In this document: positions 1 through 12,744 of the stretch, in pieces
How positions within the stretch are numbered: the stretch's first letter is position 1
How the letters are laid out: each line of letters opens with the position of its first letter
Assembly: GCA_032358165.1 (NCBI GenBank)
Contig: JAALGY010000014.1
Location: 62,001 to 126,000, forward strand
Origin: Diplosphaera chodatii
Taxonomy: Eukaryota; Chlorophyta; Trebouxiophyceae; Prasiolales; Stichococcaceae
Length of the DNA: 64,000 nucleotides
Direction: 5' to 3'
The notes under the pieces: generated by a model
Told to the model about the DNA's origin: nothing
What the model saw: the letters and a program-made list of their open reading frames with translations, nothing else
Database searches by the model: none
Position numbers and translations under genes: made by a program

Positions 1-3000
1 AGTATGTCTGGCACAAGCCAGCTGGGCACCTTGATCAACTTCTGGACTGCTGTGCGGAAGAAGCCCGCGACCATGTCAGGCGCACAGATGCAGGCATAAG
101 AAGCGAGTGCTTCGCCGAGAGGCCCCCGCGCCTCCGGTGCAGCCGCCACAAAGGAGGTGCACAGCACGGGCACCCAACTCATTGCGGAGGCACGAAGTGC
201 TTCCACATTCCTGCAGGATATGATGACTTCACGTCACGCAGAAAAGAGTGACATGCGTCACTGCCTTTTGTTACGATGGTCCGACTTGCACACATCAAAC
301 ACAGTGACATTCTGAGCTCCAGGGCACAGCAGCAGGCAAAAGTTCAGGTGCTGGCAGATACCTTGTGGCAACCTCCACAGTGTAGCTGGCAGGCACATCA
401 GGATGCATAGCTGCAGAAATGCCATCATCATCGTGTGCTTCCTCTTCATGAGCATGTTGCCCAGGGTCGCCCGGCCCAATCAGCTCTGAGGCGCCAGCAG
501 CCTACACAGTGGGGCATTTGTTGCCCATCCATCCGCAGTGGCTCTGATGTGCAACAGTGATGTTGGATTGACACCCACCAATCCTGCGTCACATGCCAGG
601 CAGCTGTGCAGACCTTGAGAGCTGCTCTGTTCTGCAAGCACAGCGTCTGCAGCGCATGGCAGATAGCTGGCCGCAGGTCCTGCCGACTTTGGAAGGCCGC
701 TCCCAGCAGAGCCACATGCGCCCTGCGTCCAGGTGTGACCATCGTGAACATAGAGCACATGCAGATGCTGCCAGTGTGGTCACACAGCACACCGTGCCAC
801 GTCTCAGTGGTAGTGACAATGTGTTTGATCTTCACACAGCCGTAAGGCCTATCTCAGATCTCAACAACATTTGCTTCGTCATTGACGCGCTCAGAAAGGG
901 GGATGGCAGCAAGTGGCATGGCTCAGGAACATAGTGTTTCGTCCTTATGATCCGTTGGTTAATCCTGCATGTTGTTAGTAACATCATCGCCATGCCAGTA
1001 CTACCCCACAAGGGAAGGTGGGCTTCTTGCCACTCAGCAAGCGCAGCAAACGCCAGGGCCAGGATCAGACATGTTGCGATGTTGTCAACACGGTTTTGTG
1101 ATGGAAACAGCATCTTTCTGTGGAAAGAAGACATGTTTTGTATCATCATCTCCTGGAATGGTAACTTCAGGCAATTGTGCATACGGATCACATACGGATT
1201 ACACAGAATTAGTGGGAAGGTGTATTGGTGACATGCCACACGCACGGGAATGCTGTGCTGGTGTCGGCCGCCCAGGAGCAGAAGGACGGCAGCGTCGCCC
1301 ACAGCTGCAGCTCCAACGCCCGGCATTGCAGCGCCTGTTGCACGAAGGAACACGAACGTCGGCGGAATCCTAGATGCCTTTTCAAGATGATTGCAGAGTG
1401 GTTCCTCTCAGCGTCAACCCCTCGCCTGATGCTGGTGGCTGGGCCCGCCCCTCTCCGCTGCTGCAGCCAGCCCCCCGCATGCACGGGCCGCCGGCAGCAG
1501 CTTGCTGCCCCAGTAGCCCAGGTGCGCACCGCGGGTGTGCTGCCGCACCAGTGGCAGGAGCCAGGTGCGCGCCTCGCCAGAGCCGTTGATGCCCTGCAAG
1601 ATGTGGACAGGACAACCCTGGGCAAGCTAGGTTCTGCCAGCCTCGAGGTGCCTGCCTGAGCGCAAGGTGCTTGCAACGGCTCGACATCCCAATGCAGCCA
1701 ACACGGGGTACGAAACCCCGGCTTGTCAGCCACACCTCTTCCAGGCGCAGCGGCAGGGTGTCGAGCACGGCCTCGGGTCCCAGCGACCTGACCGCGGCGC
1801 CCAGAGCGGCCTCCGCCCCCCGCCGGGCAGCTGCCAGGTCGGCCAGGCCGCCGTCGGGGTCGTCTCCAGCAGCCTCCGCCGCTGCTGCATCGCCGGCAAT
1901 CTCGTCCAGGCGTGCGAGCAGTGGGGCTGCGAGCGGCGCGCCTACTGGCCCCAGCACCGCCAGCAGCTCCGTCGCAACTGCACAGTGAACCGCAGGAGCT
2001 TGGTTGGTCATCTGCCGGTCGCCCTGCGCGGCAGCTTTGTGGACGTAGTGGCTGCCGCAGCAGAGGCACACCTGTCATTGCGTGGGGCCAGGAGTCCTGG
2101 TAGCGAGCTGCCAGGGCGCCTGTGACGGCGGCCACCACTGCCTGCGCCACCGATGGCCGGGAGCTGGGCAGCGAGGCACGGCTGACCGCATCCGACACTG
2201 TCTGCGCGGCCAAACAGAGCAGCCTGAGGGAGTTGGCACTGACAGGGAGCACTGCCTGCAGAAGCACGTTCCAGGATTGCCTGTCATGACACCAGCCAGA
2301 GACAGGGCCGACCTTGGCGTCAAGGCAAGTGCGCAGAATGGCCTGCAGCGCTTGGGCAGCGGCGAAGCGCACACCCTCCTGCTCTGCCGCCAGGAAGCTG
2401 ACCAGCACACCTGCGCTCTGTGGCAGGCGCGATGCGGCTAGGCTTGCATCCAGCTGGTGCAGCCTGCGATGGCAGTACCAACATCTCAAGGAAGATGTGC
2501 ACTGCATCCACGCATCCACATGGTGCTCTTTACACAGCATCGCAAGGGAGGGTTGCAACACCAGTCATGCAGCATTGGGCTGCCAAATCCAAAAATTGCA
2601 GACCTGGTGAAGCCGTCCTCAAGGAGGCGAGCCACTGACAGCAGGATGTCTGCATCCTTCCGGTCCCATGTGCTCTCCTGCCCCAGCACTGCCGACAGCA
2701 GATCAGCCAAGTCATTGGGCCGCCACCTGCAACGATCGACCAGTGCCATTCTGGCTTCAGCGATGCATAGGGGTTGCCAGGTTGCAGGGCGTGTCACGAT
2801 CGTAATGGTGGAGGGGCCAAGGGCATACTGTGCTGCAAGCAAGCATGGAACATACCTGGCGTCAGATGCCGCCATGGCGGCAGAAAGCACACTTGTGGCA
2901 GAGCGGCTGAGGAAGCGTTGGTGCAGGTGGTACAGCTTGAGCAGCCGTTCACACACTTGCATCACAGCCGAGGCTGCCAACAGTGGCAACACCTGCAGGT

Positions 3001-4200
3001 GAATGCGCACCTCAGACGAGCCTCACAGCATGGATCAATTCCACACTGTCAGCTAAGTGCATCTACTGGTCTCGCATCCTTGCAAGCCACACAACTGGTA
3101 AATGCAAGTAACATCTGGGGGAACGCTACAGTTGTGCTGCAGCAGTGGCATGTAATGTGCAGGAGGCAAAGGTCCACCAGGCGCAGCAGGCTGAGTAGGT
3201 GCAGCGCATCGTTGACTGCCCGGTGCAGCAGCGCCTCGGCATCTGACTTCTTTGCGCTGCCAGACGCTGCACGTACAGCCGCCTCTGGTCCAGGGAGCAC
3301 CCGTTTGCAGACTGCAGATATTGGAACTCAGGGGCATTAACATGCTTGCAGCTGGCTGCAGTCCTGTGATGCACCAACGATCAAGCAGGACATGACGCCG
3401 GCGAGCAGCTCACCCTGCAAAACTGCTGCGCTGGCTGGCTGCAGAGCTGGGGTGTGCTGCAGGGCGACCAGGACCTGCACCATGCCGTCGTGGGCACGCT
3501 TGCGGACCTTCGGCCGCGGGTTGGTCGCAAAACTGAGGAGGAGTGCGAAAGGCCGCGCCGCAGACGGCCAGTCGCTGAAGTCCGCTGCTGCCAGGACATA
3601 GCTCAGGCTCGCCACAGCTGGTTTCAGCACACCCGCCTGCATGACCAACCATGGCTTCAGGGGTATAAACACCAGAGCAGCCGTCAACGTCACATGCTTA
3701 TTATGACACTCAAACATCCGACTCTGGACAGCAACCTCACATCTTCAGGATGCTGCTTGATGACCGCTTCCACCGTTGAGGCGGCTGAACTGAAGTTGGA
3801 GCGCAGGAATGCCTCCGGCAGCCGCTCAAGCGCCACCGACAGCACGGTGCACAGAGCTGCCGCCGTCTGCGCAAACATGCCGGCGTGTCACATCCATCCT
3901 GCGTATAGCCTGTGCGCACCGCAGCCATACATGCAGGGACAAATTGCGTCAAAAGGTTTGGCGGCTTGCAGTCGGTACCTGCGGATCGGTCTGGAATCCG
4001 CCCGTCGACAGCGAGGATACCACGGCGGCAAACACGGAGACCGGCGTCGGCTGCAGCTTCTGCGAGTTGAGCACATCGACGATAGCCGACAAGACCGCAA
4101 CGACGGCTTGCGACTCTGGCTGCTTCGAGGTGGCGTGCCTGGCCCGCAGCTGCTCCACAAAGGCAGCCTGCGGCGGCTGTGTGCCTTCCAGTGAGTCCAT
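1..4200 (-). CDS. RRP12: RRP12-like ribosome biogenesis protein (3' end beyond the left edge)
   Basis: RRP12 is a HEAT-repeat nucleolar/nuclear factor for pre-40S and pre-60S maturation and export. Fourteen exons join in frame: 4200-3979, 3866-3741, 3636-3414, 3311-3178, 2992-2856, 2726-2604, 2463-2313, 2255-2072, 1977-1736, 1593-1426, 1334-1246, 722-614, 501-362 and 210-30. The start ATG at 4200 begins MDSLEGTQPP. Family landmarks in order are the N-terminal helices ending VFAAVVSSLS, the RPKVRKRAHDGM motif, the NUC173-like part with ALAARYQDSWP, then GEARTWLLPLVRQH, ELQLWATLPSFC, DLRPAICHALQTL, the acidic stretch before HPDVPASY, and FFRTAVQKLIK. Exon 10 appears to use a GC donor at 1425. 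The rest of the HEAT array and the basic C-terminus lie outside the window. The gene is divergent from mS34. Identification is by remembered family resemblance; exon phases agree throughout. Confidence 0.88.
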
Positions 4201-4520
4201 GAGCAACACGCACAAACGGGAAAATGCTTGGCAACTGAGGATTGAAGTCAAGCAGCACGCACCCAGGGACTGAGGCGTGGCTGTGGCCATGCATACTGCC
4301 CCTGGCTGCCTGGCACATGCAGGCAGTGGCATGCATTGCTGCCTGCGCAATCGCATACTCTGATCCCATCCTGATATCACAGCGCCTGCTTCGCCACAGA
4401 TTGCTGTTGTGCGCTGCACCACGACATTACCGGGTCGTCAGCTCAGGGTGGGTTGCATCTGTACTGCGCATAGCGCCCCAGACATTCAGGGCTGCGCTGT
4501 GCGGGTGCTTCAAGTGCCGA
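4201..4520. other. Intergenic, divergent promoter region RRP12/mS34
   Basis: These 320 bases separate two divergently transcribed ribosome-related genes and must hold both 5' ends and promoters. No TATA box or other named element stands out. Confidence 0.45.
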
Positions 4521-5127
4521 ATGTTCCCAACGCGGGTGCTTCTGGCGCGCAATTGTAAGCGCTGGTTTGCAGCATCGTGCTGAGGCTATGATTGCTATGC
4601 TGTGGTGCATGGTTGCGTCCATGACGCTGTGAGCCGTGTTTCTCAGCCGACCTGTCATCCTTGCAGTTTTTGACGTGGTGAAGAAGTTGCCAGAGACTGG
4701 CATCAGCGCAAAGTTGCAGCGGAAGACGTGGCCGCCTGAAAGCTTTTGGACTGTGACGGCTGTCCGGCCCACTGTGGTACAGCATTGCCAGCCAATATAT
4801 ATGCCGCAACTGCTGTCACCTGGCACCAAATTGGCGCTTGATAGCAGCAGACGCAGACTGTGTGCGAGGCCATGACCTAGATGCTTGTGCCAGTTTTCTG
4901 TCTGCCCACAGGACGGGCACCATGGTAAGGCCTGGGGCATCTTCACATGGAAGGGGAAAGCCAGGAATGAGGAGCCAACCCGCGTGCGCGGGACCCTCAA
5001 GAAGGTCTGGCGCCTGTACGAGGATTCAACGCCGAGCATCAACTGGCAGCGGATTGCGCCTGCAGCGCCTCAGAACACCAGCACAGCGGGGGGAGCAGGC
5101 GCTGCAGAGGTTACTCAGGCGGCATGA
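4521..5127 (+). CDS. MRPS34: Mitochondrial small-subunit ribosomal protein mS34
   Basis: mS34 is a mitochondria-specific protein of the mitoribosomal small subunit. Exons 4521-4554, 4667-4776 and 4912-5127 join in phase to give 119 residues. The first exon encodes only MFPTRVLLARN plus one base. Exon 2 carries KLPETGISAKLQRKTWP and SFWTVTAVRP. Exon 3 carries HHGKAWGIFTWKGKA and RGTLKKVWRLYEDS, which match the family core (GxxxxxxRKTWP...W.V..VRP...GKAWG..T..G). The C-terminal 25 residues are Ala/Thr-rich and probably not conserved. The basic N-terminus fits mitochondrial import. Some family members are longer, so an upstream exon cannot be excluded. Confidence 0.78.
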
Positions 5128-5397
5128 TGCCGGAATGCGCGTGTGCGGGATGGTCAGTAAGGGCTGGTCTAGTGGTTGGTGACAGCAATATAAGAGGTCC
5201 TAAATGCGGTTTCACGTTAATAACAGTACCGCAATGGCGGTGTTATCGACACAGAAATGAGCAGGTCACAGTTGCAAAATATTCGAGATAGTTTTGCCAA
5301 GCTTGGAAATGCAAAGAGCGAAAACAATCAGGCTGGAAACTAAGCGATGCCCTCCAGGTGTGGCATGTGCTGGCTATCAATCCATGCAGTAACCTGA

Positions 5398-5815
5398 TCA
5401 GTCTGTCACGTCTGTCCCGTTCGTTTTGCGGGACACTGCCTTGATCTTGCTCTCATAAAAGTCGAGAAGCTTCAATCGACAGTGATCCTCTGCTTTCAGC
5501 ATGTGGCTTGGTACGAAGGCGTCATAGTTGTCGTCATCCCACTTCACCATGATATACAAGTCGCCGTCCTTATTCCTCTTGGCACCTTCACAGGTACAAA
5601 AGTCCCATTCACTAGGTAAGGAGAGCTGTCGGCGCAAGTCATGCTGTTGCGGACCTCACAATATGACAATGGCTTTACCGTGGTGTCATCCACAGATATA
5701 AGTGCGCAAGATGCAAATGCCAAGCTCACGTATGATGCGTGCGGCCGCCCATCTGTCTGGCTGCAGGTGCAGTTTTTCCGCTTTGAGCTTCAATGTTGCT
5801 TCGTCCTCGTGCTCA

Positions 5816-5848
<33 letters not shown>

Positions 5849-8516
5849 TCCTCGTCTGCAGTTACATGTGCCACAGGTCGGCACATGATGGCAAGTAGTC
5901 GCAACTTGTGGAGGCCACTGAGGCACCTCAGCCATTCGAACGCGGTGAAAGCTGTGAAGCTTACCAGATGAGTCGAGTGAGATGGCAGCAGAGTTAGAAG
6001 ATGCCATCTTGCCAGGTGCGGCTGCCGCTGTGCCGCCGCCAGCGACTGCGAGGCCGGGCCCAGACGCTGCAGACGGCTGCCTGTGCTGCTTGTCCGCGAC
6101 GCCGCCGCCGCCATCGCATGCTGTTGCAGCACTGCGCGCTTCCAGGTGCTGCTGCGGTGCAGCCTCCTGCTCCTGGTGCTGCTCATCTCGGGCAGCATGT
6201 GGCAGGGCTGGCTGCTGCTGGGTGGAGGCTTGCTGTGCCTGGGCAGCATGCTGCAGCTGAGGGCGGTGCGCAGGCCATGTTGCATGTGATGACAGCCTGC
6301 GCAGCAGCTTCTCCACGCCGAGCCGCGTCCTGGGATCAGGTGGCGCACTGTCCTCATCAGAGCCAGCCGCAGCTGTCCCGACCTGCGGAACTGCCAGCCC
6401 CTCTGCCGCCTGCGGTGCAGCTGGCGCTGGCGCGCCTCTGATGGCAGCCGCAGGGCTGGCTGAGGGCTCTGTAGGCCTTGCAGGAGCAGCGGCAGAAGGC
6501 ACCAATGCGAGCTGAGGTCCAGCCGCTGCAATAGAGCGTGCTGCAGGTGCAGTGGGTCCTGAACCAGCGGCAATGGGAGCAGCTGCTGCAGCAGTCGGGG
6601 CTGGCAACGGTCGCCGGTGTGCACCATCGCTGGCTTTTGATGGCTGAGATCCCTGCTCAAAGGACACAAGGCCCTCGAACTTCAGGCTGAGACTTGAAAA
6701 CAACCCATGCCGATACCGCCTGCCGCCAGAGGATTCACAGGTGCACCTGTGTGAATGGAACCATGTCCATGACGAGTAGGGTGCTTGAGGCAGGCGCTTG
6801 CGTCTGCGTCTCAGCTGCCAACCACTGCGAGTCTGTAGGCATTTGGGTGGGCAGCACATGGGACTGCGCCTGACTCTGGCCCATGCTAGCCACTGCTGCA
6901 TCGCCTTGGCTGCGCTGCGCGGCATCTGCAGCTGCCTGCTGTTCGGGCTGCTGCAGGCTCGCCTGGTCAGCTTCAGGGTCATGTGGGACCGGGCGGCCGT
7001 GCTGCAGCCGTGGGCTGCTCGTCACTTGCACCTGCGGCCGCGCTACCACTGGCTGCTGTCGCCGCTGCTGCTGTTGCCGCTGGTCAGGAACCTGCTGCCG
7101 CGGGTGTGGGGCAGGGCCACCGCTGCTGGTCTTCAGCTGATGTGGTGCAGCCTCAGGGATGGCCGGCAGCGAGGGAGCCACCTGCTGGGACTGCTGCGAA
7201 GCGCGTGCAGCGGCGCCCGGGTTGTCTGCCTGCGACTGCTGCTGCGAAGCATCCAGCTCCCCGGCTTCAAGCGCACGTTCATACTCGGCAATGGCTGCCG
7301 CGCCCCCCGCGGACTTCCTGTTGCACCACACCAAACAGCATGTCTGCTGACAGCCAGCCACCACAGCAATGATGTTGATCCGCTTGCAGGATCTGTGAGC
7401 TTGCACTGTGTCTGCCGTCAGCTGCCAGGCTGGAGGTGGCCTGAGACATATAGCTGCATGGAAATGGTGGCACGTGCCTGATCAATCTCGCTGGCTTCCA
7501 GTCCTCCTCTCCGGCTGCATGACCCTGGAACACAACCAGGTAGTGTACCTCCTTGCCACGGTCGCCTCGTGCCATCCAATCTTTGCCTGCAATCTTGAAC
7601 GGTATAGTCCCAACAGCCACCTGCGTACAGTGTCAGCCTAGTCATGCTCCGATGTCACCATCTGGGCCAGACGCATAACGCAGGCAGCTTGGCCGATGTC
7701 ACCATGCCTTTGAAGTGGCAGGGACACGCCATAGGACCACTCTGAGAAAACAATCTTACCAGCTCATCTGCTTGCGACTCCAGGAGCTGTGTGGCCGTGG
7801 GCATGCCGTCAGGCCACGCTGCCGTCAGTGGCTGCCTGGCACACGAGTCGCCAAATTGGCGCACTCCTTCGTGCTGCTGCAGTTGCTGCGGCTGCTCTGC
7901 CTCACCCTGCCCACTGGACTGCATGGCCCCCACCTGCAGCCAAGAACAGCGGCAAGCTGCAGGACTGCTGTATGTGCCACAGAGATGCGCCAGCGCACCC
8001 CGATGTCAGCCGGCAAGCCCCGAACAGCAGGTACGACCAGCAGTGCGCCATTGCTTGCCTGAGCCTGCGCCAGACGCAGCAGGGCGGCCAGCCGTTGCAG
8101 CTCCACGTCCACCAACACCGGGCTCAGCGGCCGGTGCTCCGATGGCAAAGCAGCGTGGCGCTGCTGCTTGGCATACAGCTGCGCAATGTCGTGCACAAAG
8201 CCCGGCCCGTGGGTGTCGTTAAGCTGCATGTTCTGTGCCATGCTGGCCCAGCCGGACCATGTCAGGTCAGGCAGCGCTTCTGGCGCCGGCACGGGGTTCT
8301 TTGCCGAGACGGGCACCAGCAGCCGCTGCCGCTTGCTGGGGCGCTCCGTCAGGGGACCACCATCGTCGTCAAGCAGCCGTACTGACACCGCATCCTGCCA
8401 ACAGGAGACATAGTACAGGTTGGTACCGTTTCTTGAGACAGGAGTGCTGGTGAACATTTCTTGGTGACCCTCACCACGACATCCTTCACGTCGCTCCAGG
8501 TAACACTGCCAGCCAT
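5398..8516 (-). CDS. HP1-like chromodomain/chromoshadow-domain protein
   Basis: HP1 proteins bind methylated histone H3 through a chromodomain and dimerise through a C-terminal chromoshadow domain. The last exon (5637-5398) reads GDLYIMVKWDDDNYDAF then LKLLDFYESKIK, which fits a chromoshadow domain ending in the typical FYE motif. A chromo-like segment lies at about 7620-7480 (GKEVHYLVVFQGH...GEEDWKPARLI). Phe replaces the usual Trp of the KWKG cage motif. Between the two is a long Gln/Ala/Pro-rich linker (about 7310-5950) and an acidic EDEGEGEGEDEDDEHEDE stretch at 5860-5815. The start ATG at 8516 (MAGSVTWSDVKDVV, exon 8516-8475) joins in phase to an exon from 8394. Middle splice sites are not all resolved, so one long gene rather than two is an inference. 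Confidence 0.6.
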
Positions 8517-9018
8517 TGGCCCTTCGGTGCACACAATGCTCCGCCCTGGCCCAATTACGCGCTTGCCGCGTTTACAATTACAGTGGGGTTACTGAGCTCC
8601 AGCAGTCGAGAGTTGTGACAGTGATAGGTGGTGTCACTTGTCTCAAGTACAGCGCCCGACCCATGGCAGCCTGCTCACATCCTGTTGTCAAATGCCAGGG
8701 GTGCCAGGGGTGGGTCGAGGCACTGATCAACACACGGCTGTTGGCAATTCTGCCACGAACAACAGTATCGAGCTCGCGTGATGCGCACAACCACACTGTG
8801 CTATCAAACGCGACCGTCAGTGCCGTTTGCATCTGCGCAATAGCACGTCACGCATATCATGGTACCTAGACAGCTGAGGGAAATAAAGTGACGTGACTTT
8901 TCCCGATTAACATCATTAACCCTACTCTAGGGTTTGGGCAAGGTGAAAGCGGCTGTGCAGAGTGAGGTGCACCCTCTTGACGTTGGCGCGTGCAGGGAGC
9001 AGGGGCGACGGCGCCACC
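8517..9018. other. Intergenic, divergent promoter region HP1-like/uL15
   Basis: About 500 bases lie between the ATG of the HP1-like gene and the ATG of uL15. A 9-10 base tandem repeat (tgccagggg twice) occurs near 8694-8711. No gene is seen here. Confidence 0.45.
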
Positions 9019-10301
9019 ATGACGACCCGTGAGTACTCATCTGTCTGCGCGGCGCACCGTTGCAGTTCTGCGACTTGCAAAGGGCCATCGCAGCCTCAGC
9101 TATCAGCCCCAGCGGTGGTTCGGCCACGCGCTTGCCAGCGTTGGCAGGTTTACAAGCGGTTGCAGCACAGCTGAATGCATAGTTGCGCTGTGTGGGGTAT
9201 CACACTTCGGGCAAGGTTACAGCATATATGTCTGCTTTGCCATGTCGGACCTCGGCCTTCAGCACTATTGCTGACCTGACAGGCTGCATCAAAGTATGTC
9301 AGATGCGTCTGCACCCTGCTATTAAGGCAGTGGTACGTTCGTGCGGTGTTTGGACTGCTGCAGCGTGCTATGTCTGCTGCAAGTACAACTGCCGCCGGCC
9401 GCAGTGCCGCAGCTCGTCTGGGCCCAGCTTGCTGTGTTTATGATGCAGCCTTAGCTTTTGCCAGTCCCGTCAGTTTCGCCAGGACAACATGTCAGGCGCA
9501 GCTCGCGTCCGCCTGCTCCATGGGTCATGCAACCAAGCTGCGTCTGCTTGATTGCTGGCACACGCAACTGAGTTCGTGTGGCGTTCACTGCAGGCCTGAG
9601 CAAAAATCGCAAGAAGCGCGGACACGTGTCAGCCGGGCATGGCCGTATCGGCAAGCACAGGAAGCATCCAGGAGGCCGCGGCAATGCTGGTGGCCAGCAC
9701 CACCACCGGATCATGTTTGACAAGTACCACCCTGGCTACTTCGGCAAGGCAAGCTATTGCATCTGATGGTGGCTGGAGGTCGTGCGAGTCCGCTGCAACC
9801 ATTTCATAGCAACCAGTTAGTTAGCAATGCTTCCAAGTGCGGAGGGTGTTTGCGCAGCGGGTGCGCTGAAGGAAGGCATCAGCGTCCTGCCTGACCTGCT
9901 GCAGGTTGGTATGCGGTACTTCAACAAGCGGACCAACAAGTACCACTCGCCCATTGTGAACCTGGACAAGCTGTGGACCCTGGTCGGCGACGAGGTACAG
10001 TGCTGCCATACACAACGTGCTCTTTCAGACAGGAAAGCCCGGTAGTCGACATGTCTGCCGGACGTGCAGCAGCCGGCCTATGCTCAGCTGACAGTCTGTG
10101 CAATGTCTCCAGGTACGGGAGGCAGCAGCAAAGGACACCAGCAAGGCAGTGGTCATCGATGTCACCAAGTATGGCCTCTCGAAGGTGCTGGGCAAGGGGC
10201 AGCTGCCGCAGCAGCCGGTGGTCGTGCGCGCCAAGTTCGTCAGCAAGCTGGCAGAGCAGAAAGTGCGCGCAGTGGGCGGCGCCGTGCAGCTGGTCGCATG
10301 A
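9019..10301 (+). CDS. RPL27A: Cytosolic 60S ribosomal protein L27a (uL15)
   Basis: uL15 is a core protein of the cytosolic large ribosomal subunit. Four exons (9019-9028, 9594-9748, 9905-9994, 10113-10301) give 147 residues, the usual length. The first exon is only 10 bases (ATG ACG ACC C). Diagnostic stretches are [49 protein letters not shown] and the C-terminal [13 protein letters not shown]. Intron 2 starts with GCAAGC after the FGK codon, so it is a GC-AG intron; the protein is continuous only with that donor. The long first intron after a minimal first exon is typical of highly expressed ribosomal protein genes. Confidence 0.97.
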
Positions 10302-10553
10302 GCGACCCTCTCCTGGCTGTTATGGGGATGGACAGGCAGATACTCAGGCTGTTTGGCGGTTAGAGAGCCGCTGCTGGGCATGTGCCAGTGTTACCAGGGT
10401 ACCTGAGCAGTGGTCACGATGGAATACGGCCCGCTTTTGGTTACCACTCTCAGCTGTGTGCTTAGCGCAAGCTAACAGTTGAAACCACAACCCTCTGAAG
10501 TCCCGACACATACATGTACACCTGGTCTGATCACAATTTGCTACATGACCCTG

Positions 10554-12744
10554 TCACGTCGTTGACACGGCAACTGTCTTAGCATTGCGATCCAGCTTCT
10601 CTCGCCAAGCCGGGGGCAACTTGATAGGAGCGCCCCGCCTTAGCTGCCCAGCATCGAATATCCGGGCCCCTACTTCTCGGCCAGCAGTGTTGTCCTGCTT
10701 GCCGACCGACAGAGCGTTCACCTTTGCCGCCACATCCCAGCCCTCCACCAGCTCACCTGCATGTACATTGCACCATGGCTGAATTGCACCATGGCTGAAT
10801 CAAGGAGCGTGGCCGCCGCAAACTGATGACCACCTGCGCGACCCAGACGTGTGTCTCTAATGCGCACCAAAGATGGTGTACTTCCCGTTCAGGTGCGGCG
10901 CTGGGGCTTGCAGGATGCTGAAGTGGCTGGTTGTAGTATCTGCGGATGAGGCACGACAACTCCTATCAAGCGATGTGCCAGCGTGGCACCACGACTTTGC
11001 AACAATGCAGCCTACATCTGGTGCATCCTGCTGCTCACTTGGGCCCATGTTGGCGACTGATAGCAGCCCCTTCCTATCATGCCTCAGCTTGAGGCCACCT
11101 AGACAACAGGAGCCTACATGCTTGTCGCAGGCAACAGGCTCCATCAAACAGCTACTGAACGCTTGCAGAAGCTTTACCAGCACTTGCAGCACACCTGGGT
11201 CATCGTCAAACATTCCCCCATACACACTTTCTACATCTGCAGGCAGACCAAGCCGATGAAAAACGTCAGTCCATACAGCACAGTGTTACAAAACACATCG
11301 TTGGTGCATCGTTGCAGTACCTGCGCCGGTCTGGTCTATGAATCGATGGATAATCCTGTAAAAGTTTTTGCCCTGCAACAGCCACACATGGCCATGTAAA
11401 TACTGCCGCAGACTTTCTGGTGGCGGCGTGATGCACTTTGCAATCACGAGGACAATGCATGCACCTTCAGGTGGTACGGCATGCCCTCGCCCTCCCGTTT
11501 TGTGCCGTCCTTTGGCACAAACCCCTGGACACGTGCATGCACCATGTCTGCAGCAGTCTGCCCCAAGTGCTATGGCGCAGCAGAGCAGCAACAGCAGGTA
11601 GCAGCTCACCAGCTCGCCACTGAACAGCTGCCTGTAATTTTCTGCTGCAATTGGCGCGTCATCAGCAAAAACCACGAACAGCATGCGCCCTACTTCCGCT
11701 CCCGCAATCTGCAACCGCGTGGAAAATGGCAAACATCTGTGCCATTCAATGTACATACAGGTGCAGTGCACTCCCAGCTTTGTTCGGCAGCGATCACACA
11801 CCTCCACATCGAGGTACAGCAGCGGCAGCGTAGCATTCTCCTTGAGCGTCCGCAGTCGCTCAGTCTCTCCTGCCTCTTCTGCAGCCAATCTCTCCCGTGC
11901 CGACTTGCGCTCAGCTGGGCTGCCGACTGCGCCTGATGTCCAGAGGATTGCTGGAAGGGGCATGCGCACATTTTTGTCACCACTCAGGCAAGGCATCTTG
12001 CAAGCATCAGCTTCACCAATCCATCCTGCTTCGAAATGCCAACGGTACCTGCACCGTTGGTGCCATCTGGATCGACATAGTTGATCTGCTTCTGCCGCTT
12101 CAGCCAGCACTCCTTGTGTTTGTTGCTGCCGCAGCCGCCGGGTGCACCACACCACACAAACACGTTGCAGTCAAGGACCTGCTTGCAGGCATCACAGCAC
12201 GCCTTGCTGCTGTCCTGCGGCAGAGGCAGCCAGGGTGTGAGACACTGTTGACCTCATGAAAGCGGGTGCTAGCGCGGTCAAGTGGCATGCTGGGATGGCC
12301 ACAGGACGTCAACATTGAAGGCCTACGATGTCAAGGCATTACCGTCATGTGGTCTGTGCCCCATCTGACGACATCGCCAGAATACTCGGCGTGCTCCTGT
12401 GTGGTGCATTGGCGCTCCTCAGCGCCATCAGCTGATCTGCTGCCCGTTGTGCGCGGCTGCTTTACTTGCTGCTTGCTACGCAACCGCTGGTCGCCTTTGA
12501 TCTGGGCGGTTTTCATGCTGCTGGCGGATGTGCGCACAGCGTCTTCCGTCCTCGGCAGATGTCGACGCGTGATGCCCTTCGACACATGCTGCGCGTGCTG
12601 GCCAGACATGTATTGTTGCATGGTGAAGAAGGTTGCAAGCAGGGCCGCCCCAAACAGCAGCATGCGCCAGCTCTGCAGAGCCGCGGCAGCATTCCTGACG
12701 CCACCTCGACTTCTGCGCTTCGAGTCATGCCGCTTTGAAAACAT
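10554..12744 (-). CDS. Membrane-anchored cyclophilin-type peptidyl-prolyl isomerase with N-terminal Cys-rich domain
   Basis: Cyclophilins catalyse cis-trans isomerisation of prolyl bonds. Exon 1 (12744-12343) encodes a basic N-terminus, a single hydrophobic segment (WRMLLFGAALLATFF) and a polar stalk, so the protein is probably a type II membrane or secretory-pathway protein. Exon 2 (12214-12049) is Cys-rich (KACCDACKQVLDCNVFVWC...GGCG), resembling a PAN/Apple-like domain. After a charged helix (about 11960-11820) comes the cyclophilin domain: FADDAPIAAENYRQLFSGE, then YHLKGKNFYRIIHRFI (family: FHRIIPGFM), ESVYGGMFDDD, HDRKGLLSVANMGP and GKYTIFG. The C-terminal exon begins GELVEGWDVAAKVNAL and stops at 10554. 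Gln-Gly-Gly of the active site is replaced by Gln-Thr-Gly, so catalysis may be altered. Middle exon borders are approximate. Confidence 0.8.
10767..10798. repeat. Perfect 16-base tandem duplication in cyclophilin last intron
   Basis: The unit attgcaccatggctga occurs twice back to back, just outside the acceptor of the last cyclophilin exon. Similar short tandem duplications occur in other introns of the window. Confidence 0.85.

Noticed and set aside
5813..5860. CTCGTC/CTCGCC repeat as a regulatory microsatellite
   Set aside because: It encodes the acidic EDEGEGEGED stretch of the HP1-like protein, so coding explains it.
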